From contig SAAH01000030.1 in NCBI GenBank assembly GCA_009929525.1, positions 1-36,090 of the forward strand: DNA of 36,090 nucleotides, in the 5' to 3' direction. Shown in pieces: positions 7,208 to 15,062 of the stretch. How positions within the stretch are numbered: the stretch's first letter is position 1; each line of letters starts with the position of its first letter. The position numbers and the translations under genes were made by a program. The notes under the pieces are model-generated. The model made no database searches. It was given only the letters and a program-made list of their open reading frames with translations, and had not been told where the DNA came from. This DNA is from Clostridia bacterium. GTDB taxonomy: Bacteria; Bacillota; Clostridia; Lachnospirales; Lachnospiraceae.

Positions 7208-8173
7208 ATGAAGATCGTTATAACAGGAAGAGATTTTTCCACGTCTGACAGACATGCACTTGATATGCTCATCGCTGCAGGTCATGAAGTCATCGATCAC
7301 AGCGATAAAGGCATGGGAAGCGGAACAAAAGAAGAGATCATCTATGAAGCAGTAAAGGACGCAGATATCGTTATCACCGGCCTGGAACCCTATCGCGATT
7401 CATTGCTGAAGAGATGTCCAAACCTCAAACTGATTTCCCGAAGAGGGATCGGTTATGATTCCGTAGATCTGGATGCCTGCAAAAGATACGGCATCACACT
7501 GACCCGCACGGCCGGTACAGTAGAAGGTGCAGTGGCCGAACAGGTACTTGCCTATATCCTGTACTTTGCCAGAAGACTGGATATCCAAAATGCATCCATG
7601 CATCAGGGCGAATGGAAAAGAACGATGATGCATGGTGCAAAAAGCCGTACCTTAGGCCTTGTGGGATTCGGAGGCGTTGGAAAAGAGATTGCAAAACGTG
7701 CCGTTCCATTTGGCATGAATGTCTTATATAACTGCAGACATCCAAAGAAAGAATGGGACGATGAATACGGTGTATCTTATATGGAACTTGATCAGATGCT
7801 TGCCGTCAGTGATTACATCTCCGTCAATGTCCCTCTGACAGACAGCACCCGGGGGATGTTCAATAAGTCTATGTTTGATAAGATGAAATCCGGCAGTATC
7901 TTTATCAACATTGCCCGTGGTCCGGTCATGGACGCTGCTGCCCTGAAGGATTCACTGGATACCGGAAAACTCGCCGGAGCCGCTGTCGATGTATTTGACT
8001 ATGAGCCTTGCACCGACTCACCGCTGATATCCTGTGAGAATGTGGTTCTCACCCCTCACACTGCGCCTTACACCAGTGAAAATTTTATTATGATGAATGA
8101 AATGTCTGCCCAAAATGTACTTGATCATATCGCAGGAAATGTTCCCGAAAAAAATCTGGTATTTAAAGCCTAG
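7208..8173 (+). CDS. D-isomer-specific 2-hydroxyacid dehydrogenase
   Basis: This NAD-dependent cytoplasmic enzyme is predicted to interconvert a D-2-hydroxyacid and its 2-keto acid. The nucleotide-binding glycine motif is GFGGVG (153-158), and the catalytic Arg, Glu and His are R237 (NIARGP), E266 (FDYEP) and H284 (LTPHTA). At 321 residues it has only catalytic and NAD domains, without the regulatory ACT domain of long SerA enzymes. It may act in serine synthesis (phosphoglycerate), or on glyoxylate, hydroxypyruvate or a similar acid; sequence alone does not decide. I chose ATG 7208 rather than ATG 7172 because AGGAAAGAGGA lies 7-8 bases upstream. The gene is monocistronic and ends at a bidirectional terminator. 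Confidence 0.9.
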   Translation: MKIVITGRDFSTSDRHALDMLIAAGHEVIDHSDKGMGSGTKEEIIYEAVKDADIVITGLEPYRDSLLKRCPNLKLISRRGIGYDSVDLDACKRYGITLTRTAGTVEGAVAEQVLAYILYFARRLDIQNASMHQGEWKRTMMHGAKSRTLGLVGFGGVGKEIAKRAVPFGMNVLYNCRHPKKEWDDEYGVSYMELDQMLAVSDYISVNVPLTDSTRGMFNKSMFDKMKSGSIFINIARGPVMDAAALKDSLDTGKLAGAAVDVFDYEPCTDSPLISCENVVLTPHTAPYTSENFIMMNEMSAQNVLDHIAGNVPEKNLVFKA

Positions 8174-8242
8174 CTATTTGCCTTTACCTGCTTATCTTTT
8201 AACATTTTCATATCATAGGAAGCTCTTTCCTCCGATATAAAA

Positions 8243-8278
8243 GAAGTGCGTATCATTATGTAAACTGATACGCACTTC
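8243..8278. terminator. Bidirectional terminator between convergent genes
   Basis: A perfect 13-bp stem (GAAGTGCGTATCA and its complement) with a 10-base loop lies between the dehydrogenase stop (8173) and the stop of the convergent hydrolase gene (8301). AT-rich sequence flanks both sides. Confidence 0.85.
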
Positions 8279-8300
8279 ATATTTCATATATATCATTTGA

Positions 8301-9224
8301 CTATAAAAGCTGATCCATAAACTCTATGATACCCTGCTCAACCTCATGTTTGATCTCACTGTAATTATGTATCTCATGGCGATAACCGGAGTAAACCTTT
8401 GTCTTCACACTATGTCCAGTGTCACTCAGCCAGTTTGATACCTCATAGATTCCTTTGCCATATTCACCCACCGGATCCTGATCTCCACCGATATTATAGA
8501 TTGGCAGACTCTCCGGCACCTTCTTAGCCCATTCGGTACCGGTGATCACTTCCATCATCTGTATAAAGTAAAGTACAGACTGATTGCTTGTCGGTTTTGT
8601 AAATGCATCAAATGGATCATCCGCATGATCTCTTTGTACAAACGGATCTGAACATATCCATTCATTTCCGATAGACACCTCATCACACCGCTCGCACATC
8701 CATCCCATCAGTTTCATCGTATACTCAGCATCGGATTCTTTTCCTTTACCCTCTGCGATCGCCTGCTCGATCAGCTTTCCAGTCTCCTCTGCATGGCGAA
8801 ATACCCCAGTAGTTCCACAGATCGTCATACCTGTCAGGTCATTTCCATATGCTGCGGCATAATCCCTTGCAATAAAAGATCCCATACTGTGGCCAAACAT
8901 AAAATAGGGAAGGCCTTGATATCTGCTTTTCACGAGATTGTGCAGCTTATGTTCATCCTCCATCATCGTATGACAACCCTTGTCTCCCCAGTCGCCCCAG
9001 GTATCATTTTGCATTGCTGTCTTTCCGTGCCCTACATGATCATCTGCTGCCACGATATAACCTGCATCCATAAATGCCACGATCATATGCAGATATCTCC
9101 GGGAATGCTCCCCGAACCCATGGACCAGCTGAACGATCCCTTTTGGTTTTGCTGCCGGAACGTAAATCCACCCCTGTACATCGTCCCGCTCATTAAATGA
9201 TTTGAAACTCACTTCATGTAACAT
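8301..9224 (-). CDS. Alpha/beta hydrolase, monoacylglycerol lipase/lysophospholipase-like
   Basis: The protein belongs to the Hydrolase_4 (PldB-like) group of serine hydrolases. The oxyanion-hole start is VHGFGEHSRRY (34-44), the nucleophile is S113 in FGHSMGS, the acid is probably D250 in GGDQDPVG and the base H283 in GYRHEIHN. These match the monoacylglycerol lipase pattern with a cap domain between the nucleophile and the acid. No signal peptide is visible, so it is probably cytoplasmic and acts on lipid or ester substrates. At 307 residues it has the usual length. I chose ATG 9224 because AAGGAGGTG lies six bases upstream. It is a single gene; I could not identify its promoter. Confidence 0.88.
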   Translation of the reverse strand: MLHEVSFKSFNERDDVQGWIYVPAAKPKGIVQLVHGFGEHSRRYLHMIVAFMDAGYIVAADDHVGHGKTAMQNDTWGDWGDKGCHTMMEDEHKLHNLVKSRYQGLPYFMFGHSMGSFIARDYAAAYGNDLTGMTICGTTGVFRHAEETGKLIEQAIAEGKGKESDAEYTMKLMGWMCERCDEVSIGNEWICSDPFVQRDHADDPFDAFTKPTSNQSVLYFIQMMEVITGTEWAKKVPESLPIYNIGGDQDPVGEYGKGIYEVSNWLSDTGHSVKTKVYSGYRHEIHNYSEIKHEVEQGIIEFMDQLL

Positions 9225-9674
9225 AAAAACACCTCCTTGAATATACATTAATAGTTTTCTTCGTTTATTTCCTGCTTTCTTTCATTCTACCAAGCCACTA
9301 GCCAATTGCAAAGCATTATTTGATCCCTTTAGTCCTTTTTTATATGATCTAAATGTTTCTAATATACTTCTCGTCTTCTGTGTACAGGGATAAGTTCTTT
9401 TTATCCGTGTCAAGCAGGTTGCCTCACTAACACTTATTATATCCTTTTTCCCCCGCTATTACTATCACAATTCTCAATTTCATCATCAGCACTTCTTCAC
9501 ATGTTACCGGGGCAAAAACAAGCAAAATTCGACCCCTGCCCTGTGTCAGTACAAATAGTGCGGCAATAGTATAAATGTGTTGCAGATGCCCCGCCGGATC
9601 AGCATTAGCGGTGGAGACATCAGGCTCTTCTTCGCCTTCCATCCATTATGTTCTACTGTCCAATACAGGGTTCC
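9225..9674. other. 450-bp region without a recognised gene
   Basis: This gap separates the divergent hydrolase and mgtC genes. It holds a small hairpin sequence (GGATAA...TTATCC, 9388-9406) and a partly self-complementary stretch at 9406-9432 (GTGT...ACAC). A 71-codon minus-strand frame (9427-9642) has no ribosome binding site and a nondescript product. I looked for an M-box magnesium riboswitch ahead of mgtC and did not find its conserved core on the plus strand. The length leaves room for an untranslated leader or a small RNA. Confidence 0.4.
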
Positions 9675-9703
9675 TTGACTATGTTTTTCTTTCATGCTAG
9701 ACT
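9675..9703 (+). promoter_or_regulatory. Promoter of mgtC
   Basis: TTGACT (9675-9680) and TAGACT (9698-9703) are separated by 17 bp, about 50 bp upstream of the mgtC start. A transcript starting here would have a short leader with no room for a riboswitch. Confidence 0.6.
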
Positions 9704-9755
9704 GAGGGCACAAAAGTTCACATAATCGAATCGTATTCAGGAAGGAGGGGACCCT

Positions 9756-10439
9756 ATGCTGGAGATACTTTCCGAGATCAATATTTACTCTGTAACCCTA
9801 AGAATGTTTCTTGCCCTTGTCTTCGGAGGGATCATAGGCATCGAGCGTGGGATGCGCAACAGACCTGCCGGATTCCTGACCTATGTTCTGGTCTGCTGTA
9901 CTTCTTCACTGATCATGATAACGAACCTGTATCTGGTCAAACTCTATCCGAATATTGACCCTACCCGCCTTGCAGCACAGATTGTCAGCGGCATCGGTTT
10001 TCTTGGTGCCGGAACGATCATCACCACAAAGAAAAATGAAATCCGTGGTCTCACTACCGCCGCAGGTCTCTGGAGTGTGGCAGGTATCGGTATCGCTGTT
10101 GGAAGTGGATTCTATGTGGGTGCATGCGTTGGTATGTTCTTCATCCTTGTAGCACTCCTGCTTCTCAGAAAAGTTGATCTATATGTAAAACAACATGCAA
10201 AAAGCATGGAAATCTACATCGAATACGACACTCATTTTACCACTCACAAGCTGATAGAACTCACAGAACTCAACCACTTCACAATCTCAGATATAGAGAT
10301 CGGCCGGATTAAGACCCTGGCAGAAGAATATGGTACGATGACATTTTCTCTTGAGATAAAGGGAAAAGAAAATCATATGCAGGTACTGGAAAAGATAAGA
10401 AAATTAAAGGGTATACGAAACATCAGGGAGGTTTTCTAA
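9756..10439 (+). CDS. mgtC: MgtC/SapB-family membrane protein
   Basis: The N-terminal 140 residues are the MgtC membrane domain: a first helix followed by GIIGIERGMRNRPAGF with the conserved acidic and basic residues, an RLAAQIVSGIGFLGAG segment, then RGLTTAAGLWS and two further helices. Residues 150-227 form a soluble ACT-like C-terminal domain of alternating strands and helices. MgtC proteins are linked to growth in low magnesium and to modulation of the F-type ATPase or other transporters; which applies here is unknown. AAGGAGGGG eight bases before the ATG fixes the start. The stop codon lies inside the terminator hairpin. Length 227 is usual for the family. Confidence 0.92.
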   Translation: MLEILSEINIYSVTLRMFLALVFGGIIGIERGMRNRPAGFLTYVLVCCTSSLIMITNLYLVKLYPNIDPTRLAAQIVSGIGFLGAGTIITTKKNEIRGLTTAAGLWSVAGIGIAVGSGFYVGACVGMFFILVALLLLRKVDLYVKQHAKSMEIYIEYDTHFTTHKLIELTELNHFTISDIEIGRIKTLAEEYGTMTFSLEIKGKENHMQVLEKIRKLKGIRNIREVF

Positions 10440-10449
10440 CCTCCCTGAT
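10422..10449 (+). terminator. mgtC terminator overlapping the stop codon
   Basis: A perfect 12-bp stem (ATCAGGGAGGTT and its complement) with a TTCT loop is followed by TCTTTGCTTT. The left arm encodes the last codons of mgtC and the TAA stop (10437-10439) spans the loop and right arm. Confidence 0.85.
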
Positions 10450-10519
10450 TCTTTGCTTTAAATTAATGATTGCCTGTTCATATTCATATATACCGCCATT
10501 TTATATTTTTACAGATTCT

Positions 10520-10542
10520 TGACATTTTTTATGATAATGTCA
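10520..10542. repeat. Small inverted repeat upstream of the GGDEF gene
   Basis: TGACATT (10520-10526) and its complement AATGTCA (10536-10542) flank nine bases. It sits in the 234-bp gap before the diguanylate cyclase gene and could be a protein-binding site, but may be chance. No clear -35/-10 pair was found with it. Confidence 0.3.
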
Positions 10543-10673
10543 CAGTAATCACCCGTCTGCCCGCTTGATTTTTCCCAATAACTCTTTATACTTAAAGGTA
10601 ACATATATTTTATTCGAATTAACTATTCATCAATGATTTAATAACCATAAAAATCACATACAAGGAGTATCCT

Positions 10674-12593
10674 ATGGAATTTGATGTGAGAAAAATCAAG
10701 CCATCGCAGATCATTCTATTAACCCTTGGTGTCGTGATTGCTCTGACTGCCCTGATCGTAGTCACTATCAAAAACGTACAAGCAGAGGCCGTGAACAATT
10801 GTTATGACCAACTTAGTGAAGCATCTATATCACTGGGCGACAGCATAGAAGATAGAATAGCGGGGGACACGACCATATTGTCTATCCTTGCCAAAATCAT
10901 CGCCACCCGGGATCTTGAAGATCCTGAAGAAATGTCCCAGATTCTCAATTCCTATGATTATACCGGATCTTTGATCTCTCATATGGAGATTCTTTATCCA
11001 GATGATCATCTGTTGGTTTCCGATGGGACTATTCTTGATGCCTCCGGAAAGATGGATTTTGCAGCGGAAGAAAAAAAGGGTGTTCATCTCACAGGAAAAA
11101 TGGCAGGCATCCGCAATCCAGAAGATTATGTGCTGCGAAATTTTGTCCCTATCCAGGTAAATGGCGATACCGTTGCTATGCTCATAGGCTCTGTATCACT
11201 TTCTGAGCTTCCCGAAAAATACAAAGTACACAGCTATGGCGGAAAGGCTTCTTTATATATCATGGATACGGATACCGGCGACTTTCTTCTTGATACGTGG
11301 CACAAATCTCTAGGAAATGTCCACGACATGAACAAGCGAAAAATGGTCATCGGTGAAAGCATGGATGCGTGTTTGCTTGACATGAAAAAAGGCAACGGCG
11401 GCAATATGGCTTTTGTATCTGAGACTACAGGTGAGATCCTGTATCTGCATTATGAACCATTGGAAGTGAATAATTGGTCTATCATGGTAGCTGTACCCCA
11501 CTCCCTCGCCTTCAGCAGTGCAGATGAGATCACTTCACCGCTCTACGTTATGGCGATCATCGAAGGGATCATTCTCTTTATCTACCTTGGTTCTATCATT
11601 GGCTACATCTGGCACAACTATACTGAAAAGAACCGCCAGCTTCGCCAGATCCGCTATATGTTTACTATTGAAAAATTGCTGTTCAATTCTCATCAATACG
11701 TAGAATATGTCAGCGAAGCACTCGGCGAGGTCGCCAGTGTATTAGACTCGGAACGGGCATTTTTACTTATCATCAAGCATGATGAAATCGTTGAAGTCCA
11801 TCAGCAAAGTGATGCGACCGACAGCGAACTTGCCATTAAAGAAAAGTTGATCGGAAAGGATTATCACACCATCCTTCCCAGCGACTGGCAGACTATGGAT
11901 AACAAACCTTGCATTGTGCTCAATCAGGTGGATCCTGCGATCCAGCGCCTGGATGATACGATCACCCGCTGCATGATGATTCCTGTCTTTGATGGAAATC
12001 AGCAGGTTATGGGAATCTTAGGTGTCACAAACAGCCGAAAGAATTATTCCTCAGCCGAATTCCTTCAGTGTGTTGCTCTCAGCTTTGCCAGTGCCGTCAA
12101 TGCCATTGATTTTTACAGGACCATTCACCGCATGGGAACAGAAGATTCCCTCACTGGCCTTAAAAATCGAAATGCCTACGAAACATTCATGAGCACACAT
12201 CAGGGTCACCTTATGAAAAATGTTGCCTGCATCTATGTTGATCTAAATGGTCTGCATCAGGTAAATAATGAACATGGACATGAGAGCGGTGATCGCCTCT
12301 TATGTACCGTGGCTGATGCCATGCTCGAAGTATTCTCCTATCAAAATGCCTACCGGATAGGCGGAGATGAATATGTTGCCATCCTGTCAGACATCTCAAA
12401 ATCCGATGCATACATCAAAGTCTCCAAACTTACTGAAAATGTCACCACACATGATGCCAGCATATCTGTAGGTATCGTATGGCAGGCAAACGTTAAAGAC
12501 CTTAACAAGCTGGCCATTGAGGCCGACCAGGAAATGTTGAAAAAGAAACGGGAATATTACAATAAGAAAGAAATCAACCGCCGGAAACGGTAA
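10674..12593 (+). CDS. Membrane-bound diguanylate cyclase with extracellular sensor, GAF and GGDEF domains
   Basis: The product is predicted to make cyclic di-GMP from two GTP in response to a signal. Two membrane helices (about 14-34 and 288-312) flank an extracellular sensor region of about 250 residues that looks Cache-like. A GAF-like domain (about 335-480) and a C-terminal GGDEF domain follow. The cyclase core is intact: DSLTGLKNRNAYE, DLNGLHQVNNEHGH and GGDEY at 563-567, a common variant of GGDEF. No RxxD inhibitory site is visible upstream of GGDEY, so product feedback is probably absent. AAGGAG seven bases before the ATG sets the start. No EAL, HD-GYP or PilZ protein is encoded nearby, so the effector must be elsewhere. 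The gene is followed by a strong terminator. Confidence 0.92.
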   Translation: MEFDVRKIKPSQIILLTLGVVIALTALIVVTIKNVQAEAVNNCYDQLSEASISLGDSIEDRIAGDTTILSILAKIIATRDLEDPEEMSQILNSYDYTGSLISHMEILYPDDHLLVSDGTILDASGKMDFAAEEKKGVHLTGKMAGIRNPEDYVLRNFVPIQVNGDTVAMLIGSVSLSELPEKYKVHSYGGKASLYIMDTDTGDFLLDTWHKSLGNVHDMNKRKMVIGESMDACLLDMKKGNGGNMAFVSETTGEILYLHYEPLEVNNWSIMVAVPHSLAFSSADEITSPLYVMAIIEGIILFIYLGSIIGYIWHNYTEKNRQLRQIRYMFTIEKLLFNSHQYVEYVSEALGEVASVLDSERAFLLIIKHDEIVEVHQQSDATDSELAIKEKLIGKDYHTILPSDWQTMDNKPCIVLNQVDPAIQRLDDTITRCMMIPVFDGNQQVMGILGVTNSRKNYSSAEFLQCVALSFASAVNAIDFYRTIHRMGTEDSLTGLKNRNAYETFMSTHQGHLMKNVACIYVDLNGLHQVNNEHGHESGDRLLCTVADAMLEVFSYQNAYRIGGDEYVAILSDISKSDAYIKVSKLTENVTTHDASISVGIVWQANVKDLNKLAIEADQEMLKKKREYYNKKEINRRKR

Positions 12594-12595
12594 AT

Positions 12596-12624
12596 AAAAA
12601 AGAAGCAGGATCTGCTTCTTTTTT
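12596..12624. terminator. Bidirectional terminator between GGDEF and zinc-ribbon genes
   Basis: A perfect 13-bp stem (AAAAAAGAAGCAG and its complement) with a three-base loop gives a T run on either strand. It ends both the plus-strand cyclase gene and the long minus-strand kinase-sigma operon. Confidence 0.92.
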
Positions 12625-12647
12625 ATTTATTATTTCAACAAACCGAT

Positions 12648-13316
12648 TTATCCTCCGATCACTGTATATCCTATGATCCAATCTCCATCCGCCTTTATAA
12701 CAGGCATCAGATATGCATCAACTTCATATTCATCCTTACCTTCCGGGGTTGCCACAAAACTTACTTCTACAATATATCCGTCCGTTGCTTCCTCCGCCTG
12801 CTGAACATTGTATGAGCTCAACTCCGTCTCCAGTTCATCTTTTTCTATCTTCTCAGCACTTTTTATATCTATGCGCATATCACTTCCATCATGCCATGAG
12901 CTGACATATGGAAGATATGCACCTTCTTCCATCCCAAAAGCTTTTGCCTTCAGCTGGCCATCATCCTCCTGTATCCCTTCCTCCAGCATCTCTATCGGCT
13001 TCTCATACCCCTTGGAACCTATCACAGATGCCGTTTTTCTTCCTATACCGATCACAAGTGATATTATTATGACCAATGCCAGTACTGCAGCTACCGGGAT
13101 AAGGTATATCCACACGGGTCTGGTCTTGGCAGCATGTACTGCCTTATTCTGCATCATATTGGAAGCCATATTTGCCGTTGTATTTGGGGGCACATTTGGA
13201 ATCCTGTTTGACTGAACATTCTGCTGAACATTTGTTGGGATCTTCTCACCACAAAACGGGCAGAACTTTGCTCCTGGTTTAATTTGCTTTCCACATTTCA
13301 TACAATAATTATTCAT
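12648..13316 (-). CDS. Zinc-ribbon membrane protein with extracellular domain
   Basis: The N-terminus is a zinc ribbon with two CxxC knuckles (C5/C8 and C19/C22). A Gln/Asn-rich linker follows, then one membrane helix (about 70-92) and a 130-residue C-terminal domain that would face outside. Zinc-ribbon plus one-helix proteins of this type are common in clostridia, but their role is not established. This is the last gene of the operon containing two hybrid kinases and the sigma factor, so a part in signal sensing or control of the sigma factor is possible. I chose ATG 13316 because GGAGGAG lies seven bases upstream; the longer frame would start at a TTG. Length is 222 residues. Confidence 0.75.
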   Translation of the reverse strand: MNNYCMKCGKQIKPGAKFCPFCGEKIPTNVQQNVQSNRIPNVPPNTTANMASNMMQNKAVHAAKTRPVWIYLIPVAAVLALVIIISLVIGIGRKTASVIGSKGYEKPIEMLEEGIQEDDGQLKAKAFGMEEGAYLPYVSSWHDGSDMRIDIKSAEKIEKDELETELSSYNVQQAEEATDGYIVEVSFVATPEGKDEYEVDAYLMPVIKADGDWIIGYTVIGG

Positions 13317-13420
13317 CACTACTCTCCTCCAGCTCAATCTTTATCCTTTTATTTCTTCATTTATTGTGTTACATCCATAGGACGATGCCCAAAGCTGGTT
13401 GGTTTTATAATTTCGCATTT

Positions 13421-15034
13421 TTATGTAAAATCTTCCAACCCCAACCGATATTCGTCCGATCCAATGTTCATATCCTCACTGTCATACACAGTCCTCCTCA
13501 CCAGCTGTACAAAGGTTTCGGACTGCTCGCTGACAGGAAAATCAATATCCAGATCACTGATGCTTCTTCTTATCTCAAGATTATCATTCAGCACACTATA
13601 TTCCTCCACATCATTTTCAGAGGTATTGCCTGCAGTATCACTTTGGTCACTGTCTTCTGTATTATTCCATATACCATTTTCTATATCAAACCATGTATCA
13701 TCTTCTCTGATCTGCTTCTGGGCAATATAAGTTTCTCCCAACTGTTCGATCACCCCTTCTTTATACACAAGCTCAGATATACCTACTTCTTTTATCTGAC
13801 TGTCCCTGTCCGTCTGAGAAAAATATAACATGATCGTGTTTAGTTCCTGATTCCAGGATATATCCAATACGTTCATTTCTTCCATTCCCAGACCCAGGTC
13901 ATAAGATATAGCTTCCTTCCAGCCGTCGCTGTACTCATACATATCCAGATGTACCCCCGGCACCTCTTCCGGTATCCTGCTGTATCTTATCAAGAGAATC
14001 TCGTCCTGTTTATCTGCATCAAAATCAGCTTGATAAAATCCTATATATCCACTTTCACTTCCAGCCCAGATCAGATAATCCTCCCCGTCAATAGTATATG
14101 GATTCACTTCCGTTATGATCTGATTGCCAACATAAACATACGTCTCTTCTATCATATTCTTAAATGCTTCTATCGAGTGTTTCTGCTGTCCTTTATAATA
14201 ATTGATCCCCGCCAGACATCCTGCTCCTACCATAGCCACAGCGGCCGTCCCTGCTATTACTTTTACAGCGGTTGCTTTCGCCGCTATTCCCGCAGTCTTT
14301 CCCATTGCTTTTCCCATGATACTTCCTGCTGCAGCACCAGCCTTACCTCCCACTGCTGCCCTCTTCGCCAACTCCACTGCCTGCGAAAGTGCCGCCGTTG
14401 GAAATGTTTTTTCACTATATCTGAGCATCCAGATAATAAATGGGATCGGTGCCATTGTATATAATTTTGTTCCCTGTTTTTCAAGTTTCAAAACTTCTTC
14501 TTTTATTTTTCGTCGTGCATAATTAAGCCTGCTTTTCACTGTGCCCGCAGAACACTCAAGTGCCGTTGCGATCTCGCCCACCGACAACTCATCATAATAA
14601 TACATCAGGACCGTAAGCCGCTGCTCAGCAGAAAGAGACTGAAGAATCTCATCCATCAGTCTCTTCGTCTCACTATAATCTACAGATTCATCCGGTACGA
14701 ATTCTTTCCGGTCATTTTGCAGCTGCTCCTCATATGAATCCTCAGCCTCTCCCCTCTCTATATCTGAAAAAAGCAGAGGATTCTTCTTCCTCAGAAAATC
14801 CCGGCACTTATTCGCCACGATGCAGTTAAACCAGCTTTTTAGCTTATCCGCATCCCGAAGCTTATTAAGATTGCCAAATGCAGATAAGTAAGCCTCCTGC
14901 AAAATATCACTGGCATCTTCCCTGTTCTTCACCATCTGGAGAGCAACCGAAAATCCCTGCGGATATGTCATCTCATATATTTGTTTTATAGCCTCTTGAT
15001 CCCCGGCCGCTGCCTTGCCAATTATATTTTCCAT
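13421..15034 (-). CDS. ECF-type sigma-70 factor fused to a membrane-spanning extracellular domain
   Basis: Residues 1-190 are an ECF sigma factor. Region 2 (about 25-85) contains the DASDILQEAYLSAF segment, and region 4 (about 135-190) the helix-turn-helix LSVGEIATALECSAGTVKSRL. A Gly/Ala-rich stretch (about 215-255) leads into one membrane helix (about 257-280) and a 255-residue extracellular part rich in acidic residues. The fusion would hold the sigma factor at the membrane, so release by proteolysis or a signal-driven change may be needed, replacing a separate anti-sigma factor; this is inference. AAGGGG precedes the ATG. The gene starts 28 bp after the BvgS-like kinase and lies in the same operon. 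No ECF-type promoter motif was recognised in the window. Confidence 0.87.
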   Translation of the reverse strand: MENIIGKAAAGDQEAIKQIYEMTYPQGFSVALQMVKNREDASDILQEAYLSAFGNLNKLRDADKLKSWFNCIVANKCRDFLRKKNPLLFSDIERGEAEDSYEEQLQNDRKEFVPDESVDYSETKRLMDEILQSLSAEQRLTVLMYYYDELSVGEIATALECSAGTVKSRLNYARRKIKEEVLKLEKQGTKLYTMAPIPFIIWMLRYSEKTFPTAALSQAVELAKRAAVGGKAGAAAGSIMGKAMGKTAGIAAKATAVKVIAGTAAVAMVGAGCLAGINYYKGQQKHSIEAFKNMIEETYVYVGNQIITEVNPYTIDGEDYLIWAGSESGYIGFYQADFDADKQDEILLIRYSRIPEEVPGVHLDMYEYSDGWKEAISYDLGLGMEEMNVLDISWNQELNTIMLYFSQTDRDSQIKEVGISELVYKEGVIEQLGETYIAQKQIREDDTWFDIENGIWNNTEDSDQSDTAGNTSENDVEEYSVLNDNLEIRRSISDLDIDFPVSEQSETFVQLVRRTVYDSEDMNIGSDEYRLGLEDFT

Positions 15035-15062
15035 GTGTTCAATCCCCTTGTATCTTTTTTAT

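Noticed and set aside
6991-7272. Longer N-terminus of the soluble hybrid kinase (94 extra residues)
   Set aside because: The extension crosses the promoter region, and ATG 6990 has a strong GGAGG; the receiver domain starts right there.
9406-9432. GTTAGTGAGGC on the minus strand resembling the start of an M-box riboswitch
   Set aside because: It points away from mgtC, and the other conserved M-box segments are absent.
9427-9642. 71-codon minus-strand frame upstream of the hydrolase gene
   Set aside because: No ribosome binding site and no recognisable product; likely chance.
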